In this document: positions 7,939-17,118 of the stretch, one piece after another | How positions within the stretch are numbered: the stretch's first letter is position 1 | How the letters are laid out: each line of letters opens with the position of its first letter | Made by a program: the position numbers and the translations under genes | The notes under the pieces: generated by a model | The model's input: the letters and a program-made list of their open reading frames with translations, nothing else | What the model was told of the DNA's origin: nothing | The model's database searches: none | Assembly (NCBI RefSeq): GCF_050306235.1 | Contig: NZ_JBLWFH010000002.1 | Coordinates: 1-64,000 of the forward strand | Direction: 5' to 3' | Source of the DNA: Glaciecola sp947496235 | GTDB taxonomy: Bacteria > Pseudomonadota > Gammaproteobacteria > Enterobacterales > Alteromonadaceae | Length of the DNA stretch: 64,000 nt

Positions 7939-8748
7939 CTAATCGTTTTTGGGTAGCCAGCGCTTTTTCGCTTGGCTGCCATCGATACCAAACACTTCCT
8001 CGTATTCTTTTACTCCGTATTTTTGTCTCAAAAGATCTATCAGTTCAGCATTGTTAATTAAATAATGACTAAATCTCTCAACGATCAAGATATGCTTAAT
8101 TGTAGATAGGTGGTAGCCAATTGGCACATTGGGTAAATTCGGATTAACGACTAAGGTTACGGGGTTGGTACTTTGCTCAATTAAGTGCTGAGCAATGTTG
8201 TATTCAATATCAGCCGCGGTTGAAGTGCCTCTATAAAGTGATTGAATGGATTTCTTAAGACTTGATGTTGTTAACGTATCAATTTCATAATCGCTTAAAG
8301 GCGCTAACCAAGTGACCGCTGAATAACCATAAGGAATAGCAACAGTAGAAACTTGCTCTAATTCGATATCTCTATTTTCTAATGTTACAAAGGTAGCTGA
8401 TACCGCATTCACAACGGGTAAGCTAAATATGTTGGGATCTCTGGCATATCGATAAATACTCCACAGAGGATTATCGGGGAAAACAAAATCTACTTGGCCA
8501 GATTCCATGGCGTTTTGTAATTTAACCGAGCTCATAACGATATATTCGAATTCATAATTATTCTTTTTGGCGAAACCTTCTAAAATGGTCCAAGCTAAGC
8601 CTTTATCTTCATTTCGATTAAAATCAAATAGCGGATAATGATCTAACTCGTTAACGCCAACTTTGAAGACTTTAGGTGGTTTTTCTTTAGCCAAAGAGAA
8701 ACTAGCAAAACTAATAAAAAGTAAAATAATGAAGCTGCGAATTAACAT
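7939..8748 (-). CDS. Periplasmic solute-binding-like protein (SBP family 3 type)
   Basis: The preferred start is the internal ATG at 8748, which gives a clean signal peptide (hydrophobic core LIRSFIILLFISFASFS, cleavage near SLA); the upstream ATG at 8790 would add 14 polar residues before it. The mature part, about 250 residues, resembles amino-acid type binding proteins in length and in features such as ILEGFAKKNNYEFEYIVM, AMESGQVDFVFPDNP and a Gln/Lys-rich C-terminus. No transporter permease or ATPase is next to it, so it may serve as a stand-alone sensor or chemotaxis-type receptor. Assignment to a ligand is not possible. Confidence 0.78.
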   Translation of the reverse strand: MLIRSFIILLFISFASFSLAKEKPPKVFKVGVNELDHYPLFDFNRNEDKGLAWTILEGFAKKNNYEFEYIVMSSVKLQNAMESGQVDFVFPDNPLWSIYRYARDPNIFSLPVVNAVSATFVTLENRDIELEQVSTVAIPYGYSAVTWLAPLSDYEIDTLTTSSLKKSIQSLYRGTSTAADIEYNIAQHLIEQSTNPVTLVVNPNLPNVPIGYHLSTIKHILIVERFSHYLINNAELIDLLRQKYGVKEYEEVFGIDGSQAKKRWLPKND

Positions 8749-9048
8749 CTCTTTATACACGGAACTAAGATACCCTAGGAAAGTACACATGGATTTATAA
8801 ATTTATCGGTGAATTCGCGTATTTCATAAATAAAGACCAGCAAATTTAACTACATAAATATCATTTTCACAAAATAACACGATAATTATTGTCAGTAAGT
8901 GCTTACAAATTTTGGTTTTGCCAAATTTTGTTTCAATCTTGTTTCTAAATCAATCTACTTTGGAAAGCACTATAAAAAATTCGAAAATCGGCTCAAGCTA
9001 TCTAGGCAAAATTTTAAGAAGACAAAAGTTTTTCTACTATTATGAGGG

Positions 9049-9406
9049 CGTTGTGATTTGTTTGCGTTGATTCAAAAACGGCTGTTTAAATTGCTAATAG
9101 TCTCCAGAGTTTTTATGCTGAAATTGAGTAAGAATATTCAAGTCAAATAAAAATTGCAGGCTGATATTTATCTTGCCTCGCGTTCAGATATTGTCTAGCC
9201 AATTTTGTGGTTCAGTTGCTGCTATTTCACTAGGTTGTAATGAATTTCAGAATTAGGGACCACATTTTCTTTGAGTGAGCAGAAAATATGAATTTTTGCC
9301 CATTGTTTTCTATTCACAACAAATCACAACGTTACAAAGGTTTTCTAATTATTGATATATGTGCTATTTTTGTTGGTGTAGGTTGTTGTTCACAAAAAAT
9401 CACAAG
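9049..9406. promoter_or_regulatory. Three repeated CACAA-N-AAATCACAA boxes upstream of a ToxR-like gene
   Basis: The 666-base gap 8791-9456 has no credible gene. It contains the related sites TTCACAACAAATCACAAC (9313-9330), TTCACAAAAAATCACAAG (9389-9406) and, inverted, CGTTGTGATTTGTTTGCG (9049-9066). The shared core is AAATCACAA. The two direct copies are 76 bases apart and end 51 bases before the start of the membrane regulator gene at 9457. They are plausible binding sites for that regulator or another one; this is inference from repetition and position. Confidence 0.5.
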
Positions 9407-9456
9407 TAGTTTAAGTGCTATCTACACAGTAATGTATATTTTGATCGGATAACAAA

Positions 9457-11514
9457 ATGACCACGTTAAAAGCTGAAATGGCAAGTTTTGAAGGCCTTGT
9501 GTTTGACACTACAAGAGGCATCTTGATAAGACATGGTTCGGAGATAAATCTTGAACCTAAAATTCATCAGTTTTTAGCGCTTTTGGTAAGTCAACCGAAC
9601 AAAGTTATCGGTAAAGAATCCGTGATTGATACTTTGTGGCAAAGCAAAGATGTGAATGATGAAGCATTGCGAGCTTTGATTAAAAAAACCAGAGAAGTTT
9701 TAGGCGACAATGCGCGTTCACCAGTTTTTATAAAAACGATTCCCAGAAGTGGTTACATCTTTCTGCCCAGCGTTTCTTTTTATTCGAAACAAGAAAAGCA
9801 TAAGTCAAAAATTAAGTTTTTAACCTTTTCAGGGTTAATGTTATGCGTAACCTTGTTGATGTTTTATGTGTTTGTCTTGCCAATTTTCACTGACGATACC
9901 ATTGAGCCTGCACCTAAAACATCTAATTTATCTGACAGAATGATTTTGGATATAGAAGGTGAAGTGAGTGATTACTTCTTTAATGGTTCAAGAATTCAAA
10001 GCCTTTCACTGAACAAAAATACCATAGTCTATAAAACGTTAAACAAAGTTTCTGAGTATCAAGCAAGGTACGAAGAAGAGGATTTACAGCATCACGGATA
10101 CTCGCTAAACCACCAACAAGTTTATTTTGTTAGAAAACAGAATGACCAAAGTTACATTGATGTGTGGCAATTAAACAGCGGATTTACTTTAGGTCCAACA
10201 TCTAGCTTATTGATCCCCCAAGATCTTAGTGGCTTATTTGCATTTGATAGCGAACAAGGAAAATTATATTTTCGCCATAACGCTACTGATGCTGACGCAT
10301 CGAATCTAAATGCTCAATTATATGTGTATGACATAGCGACAAAAACAACTGATCAATTACAGTTACAGACACGTGCTTTTAGTCAATCTACTTATCTTAG
10401 TATTAGCCCTGAAGGAAATAGAATTTTTTTACTGGATGCATATCCTTTATCGACCTTGGTGCAAATCTTGGATATGAAAGGTACTTTGCTAGTGGAAAAA
10501 AAACTGGGGTTTGCCGCTCGTCATTGGATTTGGTCTGGCGATAGTTTATCGCTCTTATTTTTATCTGATAAATATAAGCTTTACACATGGCGAATTGCCG
10601 AAAATTTATTAGATATTATGAGTGAACCCTTTTGGGGAGCATCACAGCTTATTGGGAAGTGCGGAGAAGGTTGTATTACTGGAATAGTTGAAGACGGCGT
10701 GCAAAAGATTCTTCAATTTTCTGAAAAAGCAGGTGTTGGTTCAGGCATTCTACTAGGTAAGAAATTATTAGATACGGGATTGGTAACTTCAATTGTTCGA
10801 AAAGACAGTACGCTTATTTTTGCAGACATAGATATCAGTCAAAAACAAACGCGAATTCAACTTTTGAATTTAGTGTCTGGGGAACTTTCAACTTTAAAGC
10901 TATTTGAGCAACCTGTTGTCATTGAATCTTTAAGTATTAACGCAGATGCTTCCATGTTAGCCGGAGTGCTTAACGATAAAATATTTACCCTAACGTTAAA
11001 TTCAAATTTGTTTAAATTCGCAAATTTACCTATGCCGAAGACACAGTATCCGCTTTTTGATTTTACTGACGAGGGATTACTTTATTTTTCTTCTATTGAT
11101 CCTCAAATTGGCAGCAATGTGTTCAAATTCGAGATGGAACAAAGCGTTTATGAAAGAATATCTCAAAATATGTTGATATCTTTTCCTATCAATCAAGAGT
11201 GGCAGCTAACCTTAGACACTCAAGGTAATCTTAAGGTCTACAAGGATGAATCATCCATCATAGATGTAAAAATTGACAGCAAAAATTCATTTGCGTTTAA
11301 TCCGTTAGGTATTAGTTTTATTCAAAAAGATTCCCCGAACATTATTCACACTCTGACGTTTGAAGACGAAAAAATTCATACTCAATCGATGACTCAAGAG
11401 CCAAGTGCTCATATGTTGGCTGTTGACCTTTTACATAAGGAATTAATGCTTATTCAAAGCGAAGTTCATAATAGAAAATTGAAACAAACAGCTGGGTTTA
11501 CTAAGATCTTTTAG
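9457..11514 (+). CDS. ToxR/CadC-type membrane-bound transcriptional regulator
   Basis: The 685-residue protein begins with a winged-helix DNA-binding domain (about 10-108) of the OmpR/ToxR/CadC kind, with the segments LEPKIHQFLALLVSQPNKVI and RSGYIF that typify it. One membrane helix follows at about 123-145, then a long periplasmic part (about 150-685) that looks like repeated beta-propeller blades, as in TolB-like sensor domains. Such proteins bind DNA while anchored in the membrane and respond to an external signal without a kinase. The signal is unknown. The upstream gap contains repeated boxes that may be its own sites. Confidence 0.88.
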   Translation: MTTLKAEMASFEGLVFDTTRGILIRHGSEINLEPKIHQFLALLVSQPNKVIGKESVIDTLWQSKDVNDEALRALIKKTREVLGDNARSPVFIKTIPRSGYIFLPSVSFYSKQEKHKSKIKFLTFSGLMLCVTLLMFYVFVLPIFTDDTIEPAPKTSNLSDRMILDIEGEVSDYFFNGSRIQSLSLNKNTIVYKTLNKVSEYQARYEEEDLQHHGYSLNHQQVYFVRKQNDQSYIDVWQLNSGFTLGPTSSLLIPQDLSGLFAFDSEQGKLYFRHNATDADASNLNAQLYVYDIATKTTDQLQLQTRAFSQSTYLSISPEGNRIFLLDAYPLSTLVQILDMKGTLLVEKKLGFAARHWIWSGDSLSLLFLSDKYKLYTWRIAENLLDIMSEPFWGASQLIGKCGEGCITGIVEDGVQKILQFSEKAGVGSGILLGKKLLDTGLVTSIVRKDSTLIFADIDISQKQTRIQLLNLVSGELSTLKLFEQPVVIESLSINADASMLAGVLNDKIFTLTLNSNLFKFANLPMPKTQYPLFDFTDEGLLYFSSIDPQIGSNVFKFEMEQSVYERISQNMLISFPINQEWQLTLDTQGNLKVYKDESSIIDVKIDSKNSFAFNPLGISFIQKDSPNIIHTLTFEDEKIHTQSMTQEPSAHMLAVDLLHKELMLIQSEVHNRKLKQTAGFTKIF

Positions 11515-11526
11515 CAAATCTGCAGG

Positions 11527-14500
11527 CTATTTAAAGTCTCTGGATTTACTATCGAGGGTTTTTAATAGATGGGTCAGATCGATTAGTCGACCGGCGATAA
11601 CATGAGTAACCCCGCCATCTCCTCGTTCCAATATTCCTTTCACTTGTAAAATTTTGGCATTTAAATAAGCCGCCTTTTGTGCACGAGCTGACGCTTGCCA
11701 GATAATAACGTTTGTATTGCCAGTGTGATCTTCTAATGTAATAAAAGTGACTCCAGCGGCAGTGCCTGGACTTTGTTTGCAGGAAACAACACCGATAACA
11801 GATACCAAGGATTTATGAGGTAGCTTGTGCAACTGATTCGCGGTAGTAAATCTAGGTAACAAGTCAGCATTGGCTAGCAAGGAAATGGGATGTTGATTAA
11901 TAGATAAACCGACACTGGCATAATCTTCTATCAGATCATCAAATAAACTGGGTTGACGTAAATAGGCTTGTGGCTTAGAGGCTACTTTATTCCCTTGTTT
12001 GAATAGAGGTAAGTTGCCCCTGTCATCAAGTAATTCCCAGCGACTAGCAAATCGATTATCGCTGATACTGCTAAACGCATTTGCACTTGCCAGTGCCTGT
12101 AAGCAATTGATAGGAATATCTAAATTGCGTACTTGCTGAATGGAATAAATGACATTTTTTTCTCGGTAAGACAGTATTTTTTCTACCGAGCTTTGCTTTA
12201 GACCTTTTACTAAACGCATCCCGAGGCGTATGCCATAGGCTTTTTTATGGGGCACTAATTTATGATCATATTCAGACTGCTGAATACAACAAGGTAACAC
12301 AGAGATATTATGTCGTTTGGCGTCTTGTACAATTTGCGCCGGCGTATAAAATCCCATCGGTAGGCTATTCATCAATCCGATATAAAATACGGCTGGGTAG
12401 TAATGCTTTAACCAAGCAGATACATAAGCTAAAACAGCAAAGGATGCTGAGTGAGACTCAGGAAACCCATATTCCCCGAAACCTGTAATTTGCTCAAAAA
12501 TACGCTCTGCATATTCTGCTGAGTACCCTCTTTCGGTCATGCCGGTGACCAGTTTTGCACGAAATTTGGTAAGCTCACCATTTTTCTTCCAACTGGCCAT
12601 GGCTCTTCTCAGTTGGTCGGCTTCCCCACCTGAAAAACCGGCTGCTACCATGGCCAAGGCAATGACTTGCTCTTGAAATATAGGTACGCCCATGGTGCGA
12701 GCTAATACTTTTTCAACAGCTTTAGATGGATAATTGATGACTTCTTTACCATCTCGCCTTAATAGGTATGGATGCACCATATCACCTTGAATAGGTCCTG
12801 GTCTGACAATGGCAATCTGTACCACAAGATCGTAATAGCAGCTTGGTTTTAGCCGAGGCAACATAGACATTTGCGCTCGTGATTCAATTTGGAATACACC
12901 CACTGTATCCGCTCGCTGTACACGAGCATATACCTGTTTGTCGTCCCCCAATTTAGTAATGAATGGAATACTGCAATCCTGTTCATAATGCCGGCGCAAT
13001 AAATCAAAACTTTTGCGTATTGCCGTTAACATTCCCAGTGCTAGTACATCCACCTTAAGAAGTTTTAGACTTTCCAGATCATCTTTATCCCATTGAATTA
13101 CGGTACGTTCGTGCATGGCTGCGTTTTCAATGGGGACCAGTTCATACAAAGGACCTGCCGAAATAATAAAACCGCCAACATGTTGAGAAAGATGACGAGG
13201 AAAACCAACAAGCTGCTCTACCAAGGTAACGAAGTGTTTAGCTTGAGTCGACATAGGATCTAACCCGAGTTCACAAAGTTGCGATTGCCAACTAATTGCC
13301 CGATCTCTACGATTAACGTTTTTGATAAAGAAATCTAAATCGACCTGATTAACCCCTAAGCTTTTACCTACTTCGCGCAAGGCACTTTTGAATCTATAAC
13401 ATACAACTGTGGCGGTTAGTGCTGTGCGCTGACGCCCGTACTTTTGATAGATATATTGAATAACTTCTTCGCGCCTTTCATGTTCAAAGTCTACGTCTAT
13501 GTCTGGCGGTTCATTGCGTTCTTTAGAGATAAAACGTTCAAATAACACGTCTATTTGGCGCGGGTCAACCGCAGTAATTTCTAAGCAGTAACAAACAACT
13601 GAGTTGGCAGCAGAACCACGGCCTTGATATAAAATACCCTTTGCCTTGGCGAATTGTACGATGTCATATATGGTGAGAAAAAAGTGCTCATAAGATTGCT
13701 CTTTAATTAACCTGAGTTCTTTTTCTATGGTTGCACGGACGTCGGTTGGTAATCCTTCTGCAAAGCGCTTTTTTATCCCTTCTTCAACTAGTTGCCTGAG
13801 GTATTCGGAAGGTGTCATCTTATCTGCGACAACCTCTGCAGGATACTCATAAGCCAGCTCAGATAAACAAAAATCACAAGCAGTGGCTAATAGACTAGCA
13901 TTTACTAGCCAATTGGCAGGGAATATGCGATTGAGTTTATTTAGCGGGCGTAAACATGCTTCGGCATTTGCTAATGTATTTCTGCCGAGTTCGCTTACTG
14001 TGCATCCTTGATGAATGGCTTGTAAGCATTGTAATAATGAGAGTCGAGAAGGATCATGCATTAAGGCCGCAGAGCTTGCTACTATATCCAATGATAGTGC
14101 ATTGGCGAGGGTTTGACATGCTACTATATAATCTTCTTCGTTGGCGGTTAGCCAGCGTTTTACACATAAGAATAAACGTTCTTTAAAGTGCTTTTTTAGT
14201 GACTCCCCCCATTCAAGGTTATTATTTTGGGGAGATTCATTGGGTAACCAAAGGCAAAAGCAGTGCTTAATGGTTTTTAAATCCCATTCGGATAGCTGAT
14301 ATTCACCTTTTTCCGCTCGTCGGCGAGCGTTGGTGATGATTCGGCAACATTCACTATAAGCTTGGCGGTTTGGACAAATGAGGACCATTGTTTGTTGGTT
14401 GAGCACAAATTTACTGCCGACAATCAATTTGATAGGTAAATGGTTATTACGGATTTCGGTGTACGCGCGAACCACCCCAGCCATGGAGCACTCATCGGTA

Positions 14501-14643
14501 ATCGCAATGGCCTGGTATCCTAAAAAATACGCCTGACGCACCAGTTCTTCAGGATGCGAAGCCGCTTGTAAAAAAGAAAAATTAGTTTGGCAAACTAGCT
14601 CAGCAAAGCTTAGTTGTTGTGGGTTATCAGACAAAGTAGCCAT
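11527..14643 (-). CDS. dnaE2: Error-prone DNA polymerase III alpha subunit DnaE2 (ImuC)
   Basis: The ATG at 14643 gives 1038 residues, the normal size for DnaE2, starting MATLSDNPQ; the longer reading up to 14751 lies inside imuB and is unlikely. Segments typical of C-family polymerases are present: an N-terminal PHP domain (about 15-270), the catalytic palm motif PPDIDVDFEHERREEV and the C-terminal OB-fold domain (VVSCKQSPGTAAGVTFITLE). It replicates past DNA lesions after damage, together with ImuA and ImuB and the sliding clamp. It overlaps the end of imuB by 17 bases and is third in the operon imuA-imuB-dnaE2, whose promoter carries a LexA box. Confidence 0.95.
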   Translation of the reverse strand: MATLSDNPQQLSFAELVCQTNFSFLQAASHPEELVRQAYFLGYQAIAITDECSMAGVVRAYTEIRNNHLPIKLIVGSKFVLNQQTMVLICPNRQAYSECCRIITNARRRAEKGEYQLSEWDLKTIKHCFCLWLPNESPQNNNLEWGESLKKHFKERLFLCVKRWLTANEEDYIVACQTLANALSLDIVASSAALMHDPSRLSLLQCLQAIHQGCTVSELGRNTLANAEACLRPLNKLNRIFPANWLVNASLLATACDFCLSELAYEYPAEVVADKMTPSEYLRQLVEEGIKKRFAEGLPTDVRATIEKELRLIKEQSYEHFFLTIYDIVQFAKAKGILYQGRGSAANSVVCYCLEITAVDPRQIDVLFERFISKERNEPPDIDVDFEHERREEVIQYIYQKYGRQRTALTATVVCYRFKSALREVGKSLGVNQVDLDFFIKNVNRRDRAISWQSQLCELGLDPMSTQAKHFVTLVEQLVGFPRHLSQHVGGFIISAGPLYELVPIENAAMHERTVIQWDKDDLESLKLLKVDVLALGMLTAIRKSFDLLRRHYEQDCSIPFITKLGDDKQVYARVQRADTVGVFQIESRAQMSMLPRLKPSCYYDLVVQIAIVRPGPIQGDMVHPYLLRRDGKEVINYPSKAVEKVLARTMGVPIFQEQVIALAMVAAGFSGGEADQLRRAMASWKKNGELTKFRAKLVTGMTERGYSAEYAERIFEQITGFGEYGFPESHSASFAVLAYVSAWLKHYYPAVFYIGLMNSLPMGFYTPAQIVQDAKRHNISVLPCCIQQSEYDHKLVPHKKAYGIRLGMRLVKGLKQSSVEKILSYREKNVIYSIQQVRNLDIPINCLQALASANAFSSISDNRFASRWELLDDRGNLPLFKQGNKVASKPQAYLRQPSLFDDLIEDYASVGLSINQHPISLLANADLLPRFTTANQLHKLPHKSLVSVIGVVSCKQSPGTAAGVTFITLEDHTGNTNVIIWQASARAQKAAYLNAKILQVKGILERGDGGVTHVIAGRLIDLTHLLKTLDSKSRDFK

Positions 14644-16063
14644 GCAAGAACCATTGATTGTCTGGCGTTTTGTATACCCATACTTGCTGCCCTTGAGCAT
14701 CTTGACCAACAAAATAATCACGCTGTATTTGTTGCTCGTCCCACCAACCACTAATAATTCTTTCTGGTCCTTTTATGATGGATATTTGATGGGTTAGTAG
14801 CTGAGGTTGTGGAAGTAAAATGCCAGGACGATCAGCATAAGCGGTGGATGGTTGCTTATTTCTTTTGTGGCCGACAGGAGATAGCTGACTGCATTTCTCA
14901 GGTCTAAAATCTGCGTGATAACTAAGGCTTTTAACCTTATCTTCCCCGAGCTTACTAATGAGTCTTGAAATCAGCGAAAGACCTTCAATATGGTAAGATT
15001 TTTGGGCAAACATATCGTCATTGGGAACGGGAGTTATTTCATAATTGACACAATACAACTCGACACCATAGACAGGTGCAGATAACGCTGTGCGTTCAAG
15101 TTTTAGTCCAATAATCTCGAGCCAATCACTACTCCGATAAATGGGTAGTGCACTATTAAACTCCAATTTCAAAGGGCTTTCTTCTCGCTGCAATAAATCC
15201 AGCGCAATACTCATGCATCTGGCATTACGGACATATAAAAAATGTTCCAATTTACTCAAACTGCGAGCGAGCACGGGTAAGAGTTTTTGCAGATCTTCGA
15301 TCTCATAAATTAACTCAATAAAATCTTGAAATTCTGTGGCGGGTTGGAAGAAACGCACTTTTGCAGGTGAGTGGCCGCGTAATTCATTGATCACGTTCAT
15401 ACTGTATCGACTGACGCGATTGGCCAATTCTGCCGCAGGTAATTTTTGTAACTCTTTTACCGTATGTACGCCAATGCGAGCGAGTTTTTCAACATCTTTA
15501 GCATCTATTTCAGAAAGCGAAATCGTGCACTTCTCAAGCTGTTGCTGAATGGCTTTTCGCTCTTCTGTAATGAGGGTTTTGCCTTGTAGAGCTAATAGCT
15601 TTGCCGATTGAATGGAATAAGCGCTGGCAGCTTGATAGTCATAACCATGTTGCCCAAGACAATAACTAATAATGCGCCAATAGCTCTTCAAATCGCCATA
15701 CAAATGCAACATATTTTGAGCGCGTAAAATGATCCCTGATGGTGGTGAAAGCGCAATATCTGAGGTAATTAAATAAAGGCTTTGAGCCAGTTGTTGAATG
15801 GTATTTTCTTCTATTTCAGGCATGTATTCATGCAAGGCTAAATCACTGAATAATAAACTGGCTTTCGCCAATCCCATGCCTATACGAATCCCTTGATTAA
15901 AGGCCGCTTGATTGACTTGCACAATTTGATTATTGGTACTTTGATAAATGGCCCTAGGTTTATCAATATCTTGTGTTTCTGATACCTGAGACTGCTCAAG
16001 TACATTCAGTTGCAGCATTGGAAAATGCAAATACAACCATAAAGATTGGGTATCAAATTGCAT
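14627..16063 (-). CDS. imuB: ImuB, Y-family polymerase-like mutasome subunit
   Basis: This 478-residue protein belongs to the DinB/UmuC-like ImuB family. The N-terminal segment LWLYLHFPMLQLNVLEQ replaces the catalytic DxD-type start of active Y-family polymerases, which fits the known loss of polymerase activity in ImuB. A helix-hairpin-helix-like region (KLARIGVHTVKELQKLPAAE) is visible near 200. ImuB is known to link DnaE2 to the beta clamp. It lies 15 bases after imuA and overlaps dnaE2, so the three proteins are probably made in step. Confidence 0.93.
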   Translation of the reverse strand: MQFDTQSLWLYLHFPMLQLNVLEQSQVSETQDIDKPRAIYQSTNNQIVQVNQAAFNQGIRIGMGLAKASLLFSDLALHEYMPEIEENTIQQLAQSLYLITSDIALSPPSGIILRAQNMLHLYGDLKSYWRIISYCLGQHGYDYQAASAYSIQSAKLLALQGKTLITEERKAIQQQLEKCTISLSEIDAKDVEKLARIGVHTVKELQKLPAAELANRVSRYSMNVINELRGHSPAKVRFFQPATEFQDFIELIYEIEDLQKLLPVLARSLSKLEHFLYVRNARCMSIALDLLQREESPLKLEFNSALPIYRSSDWLEIIGLKLERTALSAPVYGVELYCVNYEITPVPNDDMFAQKSYHIEGLSLISRLISKLGEDKVKSLSYHADFRPEKCSQLSPVGHKRNKQPSTAYADRPGILLPQPQLLTHQISIIKGPERIISGWWDEQQIQRDYFVGQDAQGQQVWVYKTPDNQWFLHGYFV

Positions 16064-16078
16064 CTTATCCCCGAGCGC

Positions 16079-16780
16079 TTAATTGTGTAGATTAACAACA
16101 TTGTGTTGCAGATTAGCTGATTCAGATGAGGTGTATCTGATCGACTTTTTACAACGCAAAGGAAATGGAATTTTTACCGGTGTCTTCGCCCATCCTGCTT
16201 TTTGCTTATTGATACCCACCTGAATCCAATCTTGTTGACGTTGCAAAGATAACGACAAGGTTAAAGGCAAGTTTTGCTGTAGTTGTTGGCTATAATCAAA
16301 CCAAAAACAACGGCAACGCCCTCGTTGAGCGGCCACTTCTAATTTTCTTACTTGCACTTGAGATAGATTTTTTTGCCATACAAACACATTGGCACAAGCA
16401 CCACTTTTAGCGCATTGTTCAGCGCTCCACAAAGCATCTTCACAGGAGGCATTGTGAATAATGAACAAATGCTCAAGGTCAACATTGTTGGCCAATAAAA
16501 ATTCGGCATTAATATGTCCCGGAGGAGCAATAAATACCCAAAACCTAGCATCTTTTGTATCTAATTGATGACCCAGTATGTATAGCAAGAAGCTTAGCTC
16601 ACCACTACCTTGTCGGGAGCCAATGTGCACCATGCCCGTATCTGGAAATCCAGACGAGAGAATATTGTCAAAAGAAGCAAAGCCGGTGGTCGAGCGTTTT
16701 TTTTGTTGTTCTTGTTGCTTAGCACAAGTGGCTGACCAAACCCATTGCTTGTTTTGTAGTTCATGCAAAATAGGATTCAT
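16079..16780 (-). CDS. imuA: ImuA, RecA-like SOS mutagenesis protein
   Basis: The start is taken at the ATG at 16780, six bases after AAGG; an in-frame TTG two codons upstream is less likely. The 233-residue product matches ImuA: a RecA/SulA-like fold with STTGFASFDNILSSGFPDTG, a degenerate nucleotide-binding region GSRQGSGELSFLLY, and a hydrophobic strand ARFWVFIAPPG. ImuA assists the ImuB-DnaE2 translesion complex. First gene of the operon; the LexA site lies 14-33 bases upstream of the ATG. Confidence 0.92.
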   Translation of the reverse strand: MNPILHELQNKQWVWSATCAKQQEQQKKRSTTGFASFDNILSSGFPDTGMVHIGSRQGSGELSFLLYILGHQLDTKDARFWVFIAPPGHINAEFLLANNVDLEHLFIIHNASCEDALWSAEQCAKSGACANVFVWQKNLSQVQVRKLEVAAQRGRCRCFWFDYSQQLQQNLPLTLSLSLQRQQDWIQVGINKQKAGWAKTPVKIPFPLRCKKSIRYTSSESANLQHNVVNLHN

Positions 16781-16793
16781 AAGCAACCTTAAA

Positions 16794-16813
16794 TACTGTA
16801 TATAAATACAGTA
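16794..16813. promoter_or_regulatory. LexA (SOS) box of the imuA operon
   Basis: TACTGTATATAAATACAGTA contains CTGT-N8-ACAG with AT-rich centre and symmetric flanks, matching the gammaproteobacterial LexA consensus in both halves. It sits just upstream of imuA on the reverse strand, so LexA would cover the promoter and the operon would be induced by DNA damage. Confidence 0.93.
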
Positions 16814-16919
16814 TAAATATTTTACTTAATTGATCAATAGAAGTCCTCGATAGAATTCAAACCTAATCTATAACTAAATGAATTTACTGAATATTATTTT
16901 TAAAGTTATGTGAATATAA

Positions 16920-16939
16920 GTGATTTTTAGAAAAATCAC
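16920..16939. promoter_or_regulatory. 8-bp inverted repeat between imuA and the xylanase gene
   Basis: GTGATTTT (16920-16927) pairs with AAAATCAC (16932-16939) across TAGA. It sits 199 bases upstream of the xylanase start in the divergent gap 16781-17118. It could be an operator for the xylanase gene; no regulator is adjacent. The rest of this gap is AT-rich and empty apart from the LexA box and the promoter at 17059. Confidence 0.35.
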
Positions 16940-17058
16940 CAAGGTTAATTATTTGTTAAAAAATTATTTAAAAAGTAAATTTAGTAATTTTATTTATTTT
17001 CTATGGGCTTAGTATTCACTCTGCTCAAGGGCGCAAAATGAGCAATATAAAAAGATTT

Positions 17059-17089
17059 TTGACTAGTTTAAAAGGCCTGAATTTATACT
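17059..17089 (+). promoter_or_regulatory. Possible sigma-70 promoter of the xylanase gene
   Basis: TTGACT (17059-17064) matches a -35 box at five of six bases. TTTATA (17082-17087) lies 17 bases downstream and TATACT (17084-17089) 19 bases downstream as alternative -10 boxes. A ribosome-site-like AAAGAGG (17101-17107) follows before the ATG at 17119. Confidence 0.5.
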
Positions 17090-17118
17090 TTTCAAACCTT
17101 AAAGAGGCATGACAACCG

